Of a stretch of DNA of 38,135 nucleotides, positions 7,408-14,008 are shown in pieces. Location of the stretch: the IMG/VR virus record IMGVR_UViG_3300042534_000806, positions 1 to 38,135 of that record; one strand, given 5' to 3'. Position numbers and translations under genes: made by a program. This stretch comes from a virus. Below the pieces are notes generated by a model, which saw only the letters and a list, made by a program, of their open reading frames with translations, searched no databases and was not told the origin of the DNA. The first letter of the stretch is position 1. Every line of letters begins with the position of its first letter.

Positions 7408-9189
7408 TCATTTAACAATCGCCAACCGTGGCGCTTGTTCCAAACCTTTTCCTTCCAGCCGATCCGCCACCTCCTGCAGCATTTCTTCCGGCACGCCGTC
7501 CGGGTACCACTCGACCAATCGGGCTCTGTCCTCGCTGCCCACCACCCGCCCGAGCAAACCGCGCAGCCGCATGCCAGCCTGGGTATGATTCAGCGCCTTG
7601 ACCTCGACCTGCATACGGTTGGGGACGTGCAACGCTTCTCCTGGGCGATCCATGAAGGCTGGCGCCGAAACGTTGGCAAGGTGGGAATGGGCATCCAGCC
7701 CGCCGAATGGCGCGGCGTTCTTGTTCTTGGCTTTCTCGATGCCTTCCAGGTCGAGGCCGGGGAAAGCAGCGCGATCGGCGGCCTTGCCCGCTTTCTCGAT
7801 CATCGTGTCGGGCTGTGATTTGAACTCCTCGCCAAACACGCCGGCATCGCCGCGGAATCCGGCCAGCCGGTCGCCGGAAATGGGCTTGAGGATATGGGTG
7901 ACTTCGTCGCCCTTGTAATCCGACACGGTGACCAGCACCTCGGCGTCGCCGTACACCAGGGGGGAAACCTTCACCATCTGGGAAATGTAAATACCAGGAA
8001 CGTGAGCAACGTCGTAGTGCTCGCGCTGCTGGGTAGTCGGATGCTTGAAGCTGATGGTCAGCTCGGCGGAAACCTTGCGCTCGATGAAATCGGCGGAAAG
8101 CAGCATCCGGCACAAGCTGATGTCGGGCAGAAGGCGCAGCTGCTCCTTGCGGATCATCTGCCACAGCGCGTAGCGCGCCTTCGGCTCGGTCATGTATTTG
8201 CGTTTCAGACGGGCGTCGTAAGCAGGGATCGCGTCGGCATTGTAGGCGTTGTACCAGCCTTCCACGGCGGCGTTGAGCGCATCCACATCGGCCACCGGCT
8301 CGTAACGCAAACGGCTCTCGAACAGGCACTCCACCCGGTTGTTTCCGTTTTCCACGCTGCCTTTGGCGCGGGCATTGCCGGCCTTGTGCTCGATGGGGGT
8401 CACCTGCAGGGCGCGCAGCGCGTTCTTGATCGCGGCGGCGGTGTTGGCGCTGCCCTTGTCCCACAGCAAGATTTTCGGCACGCCGTGGAGCAGGCGGCCA
8501 TCCAGCTTTTGCCAGCAGTACAGCAGGAAGTCGAACAGGTTGGCCTGATTCTCACCCTTGGCCTGGTAGTAGCGCACGAGCGTGGCGTTGCTGTAATGGT
8601 CTGTCAGCACGTAGCGCCACACCTTCAGCTTGATCTTGGCGACGTTCTCCAGCTTGTTCTTGTAGAACTCGTCGTCGCGGATGATGTGCTGGCTACCGTC
8701 CGGCAGGTAATAAATCAGGCACAGCGAAGGATCGACCTGGTGAACATGGTTGGGATGCAGCGAACGCATCGACTGAACGGCGCGATCGCGCTTTTGCGCG
8801 GCCAGGCTCATCTGGCGCACCCGCAGCAGATGGTTGATGCGCCCGTTGGAAACCGTGATTGCACGGCCGTTTTGCGACAGCATGGAAACAGCCGTCGGCG
8901 TGTGCATCGTCGCCTTGCCATTCTTGCGCACACCGTATTTGAGCGTGGCGCAAACATCGTCCAGCACGGTCATATCCTGAGTGGTCGCGCCCCGGTCGGA
9001 ACGGGATTTGCGCCCACTGCTCCAACCCACCTTGCCCAGTTCGCGGTAGACCTTTGTCCGGCTCCAGCCGTACATCTCGGCGAAGGCGAGTACCGCATCG
9101 CCGGTGCGGTGCCCGGCCTCGTCGAGGCGGCGTGCGAGATCCCGGACTGCGTCCAGCATCCCCAGCATGGCGGGTTCGGCAATACCCAT
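7408..9189 (-). CDS. DDE transposase (MuA-like, rve integrase core)
   Basis: A 593-residue protein. An N-terminal helical DNA-binding region (about 10-125, with GWSRTKVYRELGKVGW like an HTH) precedes an RNase H-fold catalytic core. Candidate catalytic residues are D153 in HQVDPSLCLIYYL, D244 in LLWDKGSAN and E280 in ARAKGSVENGNNRVE; the last two are 35 residues apart, the classical D,D(35)E spacing. A beta-barrel-like domain and a Lys/Gln-rich C-terminal tail follow; in Mu the tail contacts B and ClpX. It carries out replicative transposition of the phage genome. A weak GGGAG site lies 9 bases before ATG 9189. Confidence 0.95.
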   Translation of the reverse strand: MGIAEPAMLGMLDAVRDLARRLDEAGHRTGDAVLAFAEMYGWSRTKVYRELGKVGWSSGRKSRSDRGATTQDMTVLDDVCATLKYGVRKNGKATMHTPTAVSMLSQNGRAITVSNGRINHLLRVRQMSLAAQKRDRAVQSMRSLHPNHVHQVDPSLCLIYYLPDGSQHIIRDDEFYKNKLENVAKIKLKVWRYVLTDHYSNATLVRYYQAKGENQANLFDFLLYCWQKLDGRLLHGVPKILLWDKGSANTAAAIKNALRALQVTPIEHKAGNARAKGSVENGNNRVECLFESRLRYEPVADVDALNAAVEGWYNAYNADAIPAYDARLKRKYMTEPKARYALWQMIRKEQLRLLPDISLCRMLLSADFIERKVSAELTISFKHPTTQQREHYDVAHVPGIYISQMVKVSPLVYGDAEVLVTVSDYKGDEVTHILKPISGDRLAGFRGDAGVFGEEFKSQPDTMIEKAGKAADRAAFPGLDLEGIEKAKNKNAAPFGGLDAHSHLANVSAPAFMDRPGEALHVPNRMQVEVKALNHTQAGMRLRGLLGRVVGSEDRARLVEWYPDGVPEEMLQEVADRLEGKGLEQAPRLAIVK

Positions 9190-9266
9190 TCTTGTTATCT
9201 CCCTGTTGCTTATTGCTTATTGCTTGTTCTTATCGGCCTATGGTTGGCCTCGGGTGCTGCGGTGTT
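9190..9266. repeat. short gap with TTGCTTA repeats upstream of the transposase
   Basis: The gap upstream of the transposase start contains a run of TTGCTTA units (three in tandem, the last imperfect, about 9207-9230). No promoter or terminator can be called with confidence; the repeats may be simple slippage or a protein-binding array. Confidence 0.35.
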
Positions 9267-10238
9267 CTATCCCTGCTGCTCCCCAAACACCTGCAGCATC
9301 GGGCGGGCTTTTTCCTTGTAGCCGATAAACACCTCCTCGCAGGCCGCCATCACTTCGGCCACGCGGTCGACAATCTGATTCAGCGTGTCGTAATGCACCA
9401 CCGCCATCGCCTCGATCGCGGCCTCGCGGCCATCCTCGCCGAAATCCTCGTTGAGAATCGCGTCGCGCATCACGTCCAGCCTGTCCAGCGCCTCCAGAGC
9501 GCCAGCGCCGATGCGGGTGTTTTCCATGCAGATTTCAAAGGCGCGGGGGTGCCAGTCGCCGGAGCGGTTTTGCAGCTTGTGCAGCAGCTTCTCCTGAGCG
9601 TCGATCTTCTTGTTCTTGTCCAAGATGATTTTTTCCTGGGCTTCGTAGTCGGCTTTGATGTCGGCGTTTTCTTTGGCGATGGATTCTTTTTCCTTGGCGT
9701 GCTTGGTGATGATCTCCTCGGCCAGCTCGATGAATGAGTCCTTGTCGCCGAGCCGGGCGACCTCGATCAGGGCGGTTTGCTGGTCTTCCGGCAGCTTGCG
9801 CAACTGGCGTAGCTCGCGGTATCCGGCGCCCACACTGGTGAGGCTGTTCATCGCTTCTTCGCCGAAAGTGCGCAGATTCAACAAATCCTCATCGACTTTC
9901 TGGCGAGTCGAGCCAATCGCAAGGCAAAACCCTTCAAAAGTGCCGACGTCGGCAATTTCGTTGCCGTCTCTATCAACCCCTTTTTTCCCTGCCAAGGCCC
10001 GGTACAGCTTGGTTTCCTTGATATGGGCTAATTTTGTTAAACCGACGACGGTCGTCAGTTTCGATATCGCAGAGGTCATCTGTATCTGACCCATCAATTG
10101 ATTGATCAGGTCGCGCTCATCGGTGTACGCCTCTGCGGTGTGGACTAGTTTTTCCTCTGCCAGCGTGATGGCGTGTCCGGCGGGAATGCCTTCCGGGATT
10201 TTGGCTTCTGCTGCTTGCTGGTTCTTTGGACGTGCCAT
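9267..10238 (-). CDS. conserved coiled-coil protein of transposable phages
   Basis: A 323-residue mostly helical protein. Residues 50-170 form a globular helical part (MTSAISKLTTVVGLTKLAHIKETKLYRAL through LRTFGEEAMNSL); a strongly charged coiled coil follows at about 180-225 (HAKEKESIAKENADIKADYE and on); the C-terminal 90 residues are again globular. Proteins of this kind sit just upstream of the transposase in B3/BcepMu-like phages, and I know of no assigned function. GGAGGG 6 bases before ATG 10238 makes the start secure. Confidence 0.78.
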   Translation of the reverse strand: MARPKNQQAAEAKIPEGIPAGHAITLAEEKLVHTAEAYTDERDLINQLMGQIQMTSAISKLTTVVGLTKLAHIKETKLYRALAGKKGVDRDGNEIADVGTFEGFCLAIGSTRQKVDEDLLNLRTFGEEAMNSLTSVGAGYRELRQLRKLPEDQQTALIEVARLGDKDSFIELAEEIITKHAKEKESIAKENADIKADYEAQEKIILDKNKKIDAQEKLLHKLQNRSGDWHPRAFEICMENTRIGAGALEALDRLDVMRDAILNEDFGEDGREAAIEAMAVVHYDTLNQIVDRVAEVMAACEEVFIGYKEKARPMLQVFGEQQG

Positions 10239-10240
10239 GC

Positions 10241-10435
10241 TTAACCCTCCATGATTTCTTGTTTAAGTTCGGCGTGAGCCATGTAATTGTTGCGCCTCAA
10301 GTCGAGGTCGGTTTCTATATAGCTGTAGGCAACTTCCTCTGCCTCGGATGCGTTCTGCGCTTCAATCCTGTCGAGCACGAAATCGGCTCCATTGATGATT
10401 CTGCGCAGGCGTACCACGTATAAAAACAGCGACAC
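10241..10435 (-). CDS. small hypothetical early protein
   Basis: A 64-residue protein with an alternating beta/alpha pattern (LFLYVVRLRRIINGADFVLDRIEAQNASEAEEVAYSYI) that looks like a single small domain. It starts at GTG 10435, two bases after the stop of the winged-helix gene and without a clear ribosome site, so it is probably translated by coupling. Not recognised. Confidence 0.62.
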   Translation of the reverse strand: MSLFLYVVRLRRIINGADFVLDRIEAQNASEAEEVAYSYIETDLDLRRNNYMAHAELKQEIMEG

Positions 10436-10437
10436 AG

Positions 10438-10752
10438 TTAGTGAGGGTCGCGGGTATAGCGTTGGTTGATCTCATCGGCGCGCCGGGTCATGTCTTCCAT
10501 GTGCGCCTTGAAGGCGTTGGCGATCTGGATGATCTTCGGCCCAAGGCGCCAGCGGTTATGGTCGTGTGGCAGCGGTTCGGCCAGCCCGGCTTTTTGCAGT
10601 ACCCGCAGATCGCGGGTGATGTTGCTCGGGTTGGTGGCCAGCGCCTTGGCGAGGTAGCCCGGCGCCAGACCGCTGAACTCGTTTCCGGCCAGCAGGATCA
10701 GCACCTTGTAGCCACGCGCCTGCGAACCGCTGGTGTATTCCTTGGCGTTCAT
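10438..10752 (-). CDS. IclR-type winged-helix regulator, small
   Basis: A 104-residue protein dominated by one winged helix (KVLILLAGNEFSGLAPGYLAKALATNPSNITRDLRVLQKAGLAEPLPHDHNRWRLGPK, about 16-74) with the IclR-like pattern of a recognition helix and a wing ending in WRLGP. A C-terminal helix may dimerise. There is no effector domain. It overlaps the CII-like gene by 4 bases and belongs to the early regulatory cluster. The target is unknown. Confidence 0.82.
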   Translation of the reverse strand: MNAKEYTSGSQARGYKVLILLAGNEFSGLAPGYLAKALATNPSNITRDLRVLQKAGLAEPLPHDHNRWRLGPKIIQIANAFKAHMEDMTRRADEINQRYTRDPH

Positions 10753-11225
10753 GCCTCACCCCCAAATTCAAATTCCGGTTGCAAATGCTTTTCCACGTTG
10801 CCGTGGTGCCAGGCCAGCCCGGCCATCAGCGAGGTGACCTGGTTCAGGGTTTCCTGCGCATCAGCCTTGCCCTCGTAGAACTTCGCCAGGTTGCCGACGA
10901 CATCGGCAAATTGCTGGTAAAGCTCGCTGACCTCGGTGGCGGTGGCGTTCCTGCCGGTGGGGATGTCCACCACCAGCTTGTGCGCCGAATGCGCCAGCCA
11001 GATCGTGACGAAATAACAGCCGCAGGCATGCTCGTAAACCGGGATCAGGTTGGCCGGCATCCGCCCGGTGCCCAGCCACTTGTAAAGCAGGTCGGCGGAA
11101 ACGCCCATCAGGTCGGCAACGCGCTCCACCGAGCGGTTGTGCCGATCCCTGGCAAAATCCTTGCACAGCCTCAGCGAGTGCATCAGGCTGGTCGGCTGCA
11201 TGCGTTTCCAATTAATGGCCGGCAT
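10749..11225 (-). CDS. HTH regulator, phage CII/YmfL-like
   Basis: A 158-residue protein with an HTH near the N-terminus (RSVERVADLMGVSADLLYKWLGTGRMP, about 31-57) followed by an extended helical body, the arrangement of the CII/YmfL-like regulator group of phages and prophages. A role in the early decision circuit is inferred from position. I chose ATG 11225, with AAAGGA 6 bases upstream; the frame is open to 11258 but lacks a comparable site. Confidence 0.72.
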   Translation of the reverse strand: MPAINWKRMQPTSLMHSLRLCKDFARDRHNRSVERVADLMGVSADLLYKWLGTGRMPANLIPVYEHACGCYFVTIWLAHSAHKLVVDIPTGRNATATEVSELYQQFADVVGNLAKFYEGKADAQETLNQVTSLMAGLAWHHGNVEKHLQPEFEFGGEA

Positions 11226-11276
11226 TCGAAATCCTTTCTTTCGTGCATTTCCAAACAAATAGCCGTTTTGCTACTA

Positions 11277-11291
11277 TGCAAATGGTTTGCA
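11277..11291. promoter_or_regulatory. palindrome TGCAAA-TGG-TTTGCA, candidate operator
   Basis: A perfect 6-bp-arm inverted repeat with a 3-base centre lies in the 112-base divergent gap between the CII-like gene (leftward) and the small zinc-ribbon gene (rightward). Its location suits an operator controlling one or both. I found no clear sigma70 hexamers at proper spacing for either direction. Confidence 0.4.
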
Positions 11292-11337
11292 GCGGGTTAA
11301 ATTGAAACCATGACAAACGCGATGAGGGAAAAACACC

Positions 11338-11520
11338 ATGTACGTCATTTGCTCCGCACCAAAATGCAAGTTCAACAAGCCGGACCATCACAACTTGAAT
11401 GCCTGCCCGGAATGCGGCGGAAGCCTGATCGCCCAGTGTCCCAATTGCAGCGCCTTTCTGAGACACAAGGGCGGGTTTTGTCATGAGTGCGCTCAACCGC
11501 TTAAGCAGCCGGCCGAGTGA
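11338..11520 (+). CDS. small double zinc-ribbon protein
   Basis: A 60-residue protein with four cysteine pairs: C5/C10, C23-C26 (CPECGG), C34-C37 (CPNC) and C48-C51 (CHEC), the pattern of a double zinc ribbon. It may bind nucleic acid or a protein partner. It is the only plus-strand gene inside the leftward early arm. It converges with the neighbouring zinc-ribbon gene and their 3' ends overlap by 20 bases. The start has GAGGG about 9 bases upstream. Confidence 0.7.
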   Translation: MYVICSAPKCKFNKPDHHNLNACPECGGSLIAQCPNCSAFLRHKGGFCHECAQPLKQPAE

Positions 11521-11755
11521 GCGCGCCGCCGCAAATCGGGCAGCCCTTGAATGTGGCGAACAGCGCCAGCTCGTCGTCGGTGCCAGTGGTATGGCAATGT
11601 GGGCAAAGTTCGTTGTGGGTAATTTCTTCGCTGCAAGAGACGCAGTGACGGGCAAGAACCCCATCGTAGTCGGCGGGTTGTTCGATGCCGCAGTGTGCGC
11701 AGGCTAGAAAGGTTTTGGTTGCGGTGACTTCGCGGGTGAAATAACGGGGTTTCAT
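11501..11755 (-). CDS. zinc-ribbon protein with four CxxC motifs
   Basis: An 84-residue protein with CxxC pairs at C19-C22, C38-C41, C51-C54 and C72-C75, enough for two zinc sites. AAGGAG lies about 7 bases before ATG 11755. It is the second gene of the early operon, after the Ner-like protein. Its function is unknown; zinc-ribbon proteins of this type often work as adaptors for nucleic acid or polymerase binding. Its 3' end overlaps the opposite zinc-ribbon gene. Confidence 0.75.
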   Translation of the reverse strand: MKPRYFTREVTATKTFLACAHCGIEQPADYDGVLARHCVSCSEEITHNELCPHCHTTGTDDELALFATFKGCPICGGALTRPAA

Positions 11756-11783
11756 GGTGCTCTCCTTGGTTGGGGTGAACGAG

Positions 11784-12017
11784 TTAAGCGGCGCGGCGTT
11801 CTAGCGCTTTGGCAGGATCGGAGCACGTCTCGCCCCGCTTGATGCCGAGCTTGACGGCGATGTTGTGAGACTGACCCCGGACTGCCTTGCGGCGGCCGGC
11901 CAGAATTTCGAGCACCAGGTTGGGGTTGAAGTGGTTGGCGACAGCCCAGGACGTGACGGATACGCCTTTGCTATCCAGCTCGGCGCGGGCCTCTTTGGCG
12001 GTACGTAGCTTGTTCAT
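11784..12017 (-). CDS. Ner-like DNA-binding protein (BcepMu gp16 family)
   Basis: A 77-residue protein matching the BcepMu gp16 family: KEARAELDSKGVSVTSWAVANHFN, then LVLEILAGRRKAVRGQSHNIAVKLGIK, a complete small HTH. It is the first gene behind the early promoter and diverges from the repressor, so it probably plays the role of Ner/Cro, tuning down early transcription and blocking repressor synthesis. I chose ATG 12017, with AAGGAG 7 bases before it; the longer frame to 12050 lacks a site. Confidence 0.9.
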   Translation of the reverse strand: MNKLRTAKEARAELDSKGVSVTSWAVANHFNPNLVLEILAGRRKAVRGQSHNIAVKLGIKRGETCSDPAKALERRAA

Positions 12018-12070
12018 GGTTCGGCTCCTTACGGGTTGTTCTGTGTTCATTGCTGCTGTATGTGTGTTGA

Positions 12071-12100
12071 ATTATGGGGACATTAATGTCCCCATGTCAA
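12071..12100 (-). promoter_or_regulatory. early promoter with operator palindrome in the spacer
   Basis: On the minus strand a perfect -35 TTGACA (12095-12100) and a -10 CATAAT (12071-12076) are 18 bases apart. A perfect 22-bp palindrome, half-site ATGGGGACATT, occupies 12074-12095 and so overlaps the inner edges of both hexamers. A repressor bound there would block RNA polymerase. This is the expected early promoter of the phage, driving the Ner-like gene and the transposition operon. Confidence 0.85.
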
Positions 12101-12109
12101 GGGGTTTTT

Positions 12110-12547
12110 ATGTCTCAAAAAGAAAAAGAGTCTGTCGGGGTGAGAATCCTGAAAGTCCGGGGTGAAATGGGCGTTGCCGAATTTGCTGATGAACTCGGCG
12201 TAAATCGCAAAACCATTACACGATGGGAGGCAAATGAAGCCCTGCCGGATGGCGCATCATTGTTAGCGCTTATGCAGAAATTTGGGGTCGATCCTGCATG
12301 GATTTTGACTGGCAGCGGTGCTGCCCCTGACCTTGCACCGGACGAAGCTACGCTACTCGCCAACTACCGACACTGCCCGCCCGATGGGAAGACGGCAATC
12401 AGGGCGACAAGTGCTGCGCTCGCAGCTGGAACGGTAGCGCCCCGCAAAAAAATAAAACAGATTGAAGGGTCAATTCAGAATTTCCACAGCCAGGTCGACC
12501 AAGTCGCTGGACGGGATGTGGTTAATCAGGGGAGGCGCAAGAAATGA
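12110..12547 (+). CDS. phage repressor (XRE-type HTH) with C-terminal QVAGRD motif
   Basis: A 145-residue protein with an XRE-type HTH at about 20-65 (GVAEFADELGVNRKTITRWEANEALPDGASL, then FGVDPAWILTGSG), a short helical linker, a basic stretch PRKKIK at 111-116, and a C-terminal tail at 123-140 (QNFHSQVDQVAGRDVVNQ). There is no LexA-like protease domain. It diverges from the Ner-like gene across the palindromic operator, so it is the immunity repressor. The tail motif recurs at the N-termini of the next two proteins. I chose ATG 12110, with AGGGG just upstream, over an in-frame ATG at 12074 inside the operator. Confidence 0.88.
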   Translation: MSQKEKESVGVRILKVRGEMGVAEFADELGVNRKTITRWEANEALPDGASLLALMQKFGVDPAWILTGSGAAPDLAPDEATLLANYRHCPPDGKTAIRATSAALAAGTVAPRKKIKQIEGSIQNFHSQVDQVAGRDVVNQGRRKK

Positions 12548-12933
12548 CTCAGGAATTTCACGGTCCAGTGGACCAAGTGGCAGGCCGAGATATCGTCAAC
12601 CAGAGCGAAACCATGCTTTGGCATTGTGAGACATCTGAGCTGCGGCCAGAGCTGAAGCGATGCCGCGGCAAGCTTTGGCAAGCACGCCTCAACCTATTCC
12701 TGAACGTGCCTACGGTCTGGATGGTTGCCGGCCTGCTCGTTGGCGTCTGGCTTCTGACAAGTGGGCAACTATTCAAGCAGGATGGGGAACTTTTGATGTT
12801 GGGTTGGGCGGTTGGTGGTGTCGTTATCCCGTCGCTATGGTTGGCACAGATAAGGAACAGCGAAGGTCATGCGATCTCGTTTTATCGGGAGCGCATTTCA
12901 ATCATCAAATTGATTTTGCGGGACAGGGCTTAA
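12544..12933 (+). CDS. two-TM protein with N-terminal QVAGRDIVNQ motif
   Basis: A 129-residue protein. Residues 3-20 (QEFHGPVDQVAGRDIVNQ) repeat the C-terminal motif of the repressor almost exactly. Two hydrophobic segments follow, about 53-72 (LNVPTVWMVAGLLVGVWLL) and 83-101 (LLMLGWAVGGVVIPSLWLA), then a basic C-terminal tail. It overlaps the repressor stop by 4 bases, so it is made in the lysogen together with the repressor. A membrane role in superinfection exclusion or as an effector is a hypothesis. No family recognised. Confidence 0.75.
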   Translation: MTQEFHGPVDQVAGRDIVNQSETMLWHCETSELRPELKRCRGKLWQARLNLFLNVPTVWMVAGLLVGVWLLTSGQLFKQDGELLMLGWAVGGVVIPSLWLAQIRNSEGHAISFYRERISIIKLILRDRA

Positions 12934-12993
12934 TTATGGATTAGGCGCCAACCACACGCCGCCGGATCACAAACAACAAAAAAGGGGATGGGG

Positions 12994-13653
12994 ATGCAGC
13001 AGGAGTTCCAGGAGAAGATCGGGCAAGTGGCCGGCAAAAATATTGTGAATGAGGGTTCGCACGGTGGTGACAGCGCCCACTCCATCAATGTCACGATCCA
13101 CGGCAATGTGACCGGACAGGAAATCAGGATCGGCACGATTACGGGCGGCACCAACATGATCGGCCATCATGGCGATATCCACATCCACGCCGAGCGCGTG
13201 GTGCACAAACCCAAGATCATTATCCAGCCCGGCCCGGAGCACATCAGCGACACCCAGCGCGCAAAATTGAAAGAGCTGGCAGCCGAGGTCGTCAAGATCG
13301 AGTCCGCCGTAAAGCGCAGCCCAAAGGGTTTCAGCGCCGTCTGGAGCGCGCTCAATCGCAAGATGAAAGCCTCCTCCTATCACCTCATCCGATCGGACGA
13401 TTACCCCAAGGCCGAAAAATTCCTGCGCGAATGGATCGGCCGCATCAGCTCGGCAAAATCCGCCCCGACCAAAGACCCGGACTGGCGCAAGCGCAAATAT
13501 TCCTACATCCACACCAACGTGAAGCAACTCGACGCCGGTGAGCGGCTGGATACGCTGCTCGCGGAAAAACATGGGGCGGCGTCATTGAAGGATCTGTCGA
13601 ATGATGATTTGGCCGCCGTGTACCAGACAGTTGCAGGGTGGAAACGGAAATAA
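12994..13653 (+). CDS. motif-bearing protein with beta-rich repeats and ORF6C-like C-terminal domain
   Basis: A 219-residue protein. Residues 3-20 (QEFQEKIGQVAGKNIVNE) carry the motif shared with the two upstream proteins, at the same positions as in the two-TM protein. Residues 28-70 are short Gly/His/Ile-rich strands (INVTIHGNVTGQEIRIGTIT and on), possibly a beta-helix or a self-assembling segment. Residues 85-150 (KLKELAAEVVKIES, then FSAVWSALNRKMKASSYHLI) resemble ORF6C, the C-terminal domain of phage antirepressors. A C-terminal helical part follows. I chose ATG 12994, 6 bases after AAGGGG; ATG 12988 touches that site. Confidence 0.72.
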   Translation: MQQEFQEKIGQVAGKNIVNEGSHGGDSAHSINVTIHGNVTGQEIRIGTITGGTNMIGHHGDIHIHAERVVHKPKIIIQPGPEHISDTQRAKLKELAAEVVKIESAVKRSPKGFSAVWSALNRKMKASSYHLIRSDDYPKAEKFLREWIGRISSAKSAPTKDPDWRKRKYSYIHTNVKQLDAGERLDTLLAEKHGAASLKDLSNDDLAAVYQTVAGWKRK

Positions 13654-13654
13654 C

Positions 13655-13727
13655 GATGGGCGCGGAAGCGCAACGGCCAGGCGTAGCCTGATGTATTGCC
13701 CCGTAGGGTGTAGGGGCGTAGCCCATG
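13655..13727 (+). ncRNA. candidate cloverleaf-like structured RNA
   Basis: Just after the ORF6C-like gene, ATGGG (13656-13660) can pair with CCCAT (13722-13726), closing three internal hairpins: CGC-GGAA-GCG (13661-13670), CAGGC-GTA-GCCTG (13678-13690) and GCCCC-N10-GGGGC (13698-13717). The motif GGCGTAGCC occurs twice, so alternative pairings exist. The region has no supported open frame. It may be a small RNA, an antisense RNA of the type that controls phage antirepressors, or a mobile repeat; homology cannot be tested here. Confidence 0.45.
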
Positions 13728-13763
13728 CAGCAAAATCAATTCATAAAGAGAGAAAGGCGGCTT

Positions 13764-13817
13764 GATGTTTGTCAGAGATGACGAAACGGCTGGTAACAGG
13801 ACAAACTCAACTTATTG
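13764..13817 (+). CDS. possible 17-codon leader ORF
   Basis: A 17-codon open frame (MFVRDDETAGNRTNSTY) with AAAGG 7 bases before its ATG ends 14 bases before the start of the next gene. It may be a leader peptide, or chance. Confidence 0.25.
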
Positions 13818-13831
13818 AAAAAGGAACCAAA

Positions 13832-14005
13832 ATGGCGGAAGATAAAAAACGAGACACGGATCATAAAACGCTGAACGAAGAGGTGCGCAAGCAGGAACGA
13901 TCTAATAGCAATGACTATGCTGAGCGCGGGAGCAGGCAGGATGTTACCAATACCCGGCCCGCGCCAGGCCCAAAGGATAATGGAAATTCCAACAAAAAAG
14001 GGTAG
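13832..14005 (+). CDS. small hydrophilic, probably disordered protein
   Basis: A 57-residue protein made almost entirely of charged and polar residues (MAEDKKRDTDHKTLNEEVRKQ, ending GPKDNGNSNKKG), so it is likely disordered. AAAAGGA precedes ATG 13832 by 6 bases; an in-frame start at 13769 lacks a site. It ends 3 bases before the two-TM gene, so the two are co-translated and may act together. No family recognised. Confidence 0.6.
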   Translation: MAEDKKRDTDHKTLNEEVRKQERSNSNDYAERGSRQDVTNTRPAPGPKDNGNSNKKG

Positions 14006-14008
14006 GCC

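Noticed and set aside
7412-8464. A 350-codon minus-strand frame within the transposase gene
   Set aside because: It is an out-of-frame shadow, very rich in Arg/Gly/Pro, fully inside the transposase frame.
7894-9321. A 475-codon plus-strand open frame opposite the transposase
   Set aside because: It is antisense to a secure DDE transposase, has a His/Leu/Val-rich composition typical of a reversed GC-rich gene, and no ribosome site.
12967-13572. A 201-codon minus-strand frame opposite the ORF6C-like gene
   Set aside because: The plus-strand frame has a good ribosome site, the shared motif and a recognisable domain; the minus frame has none.
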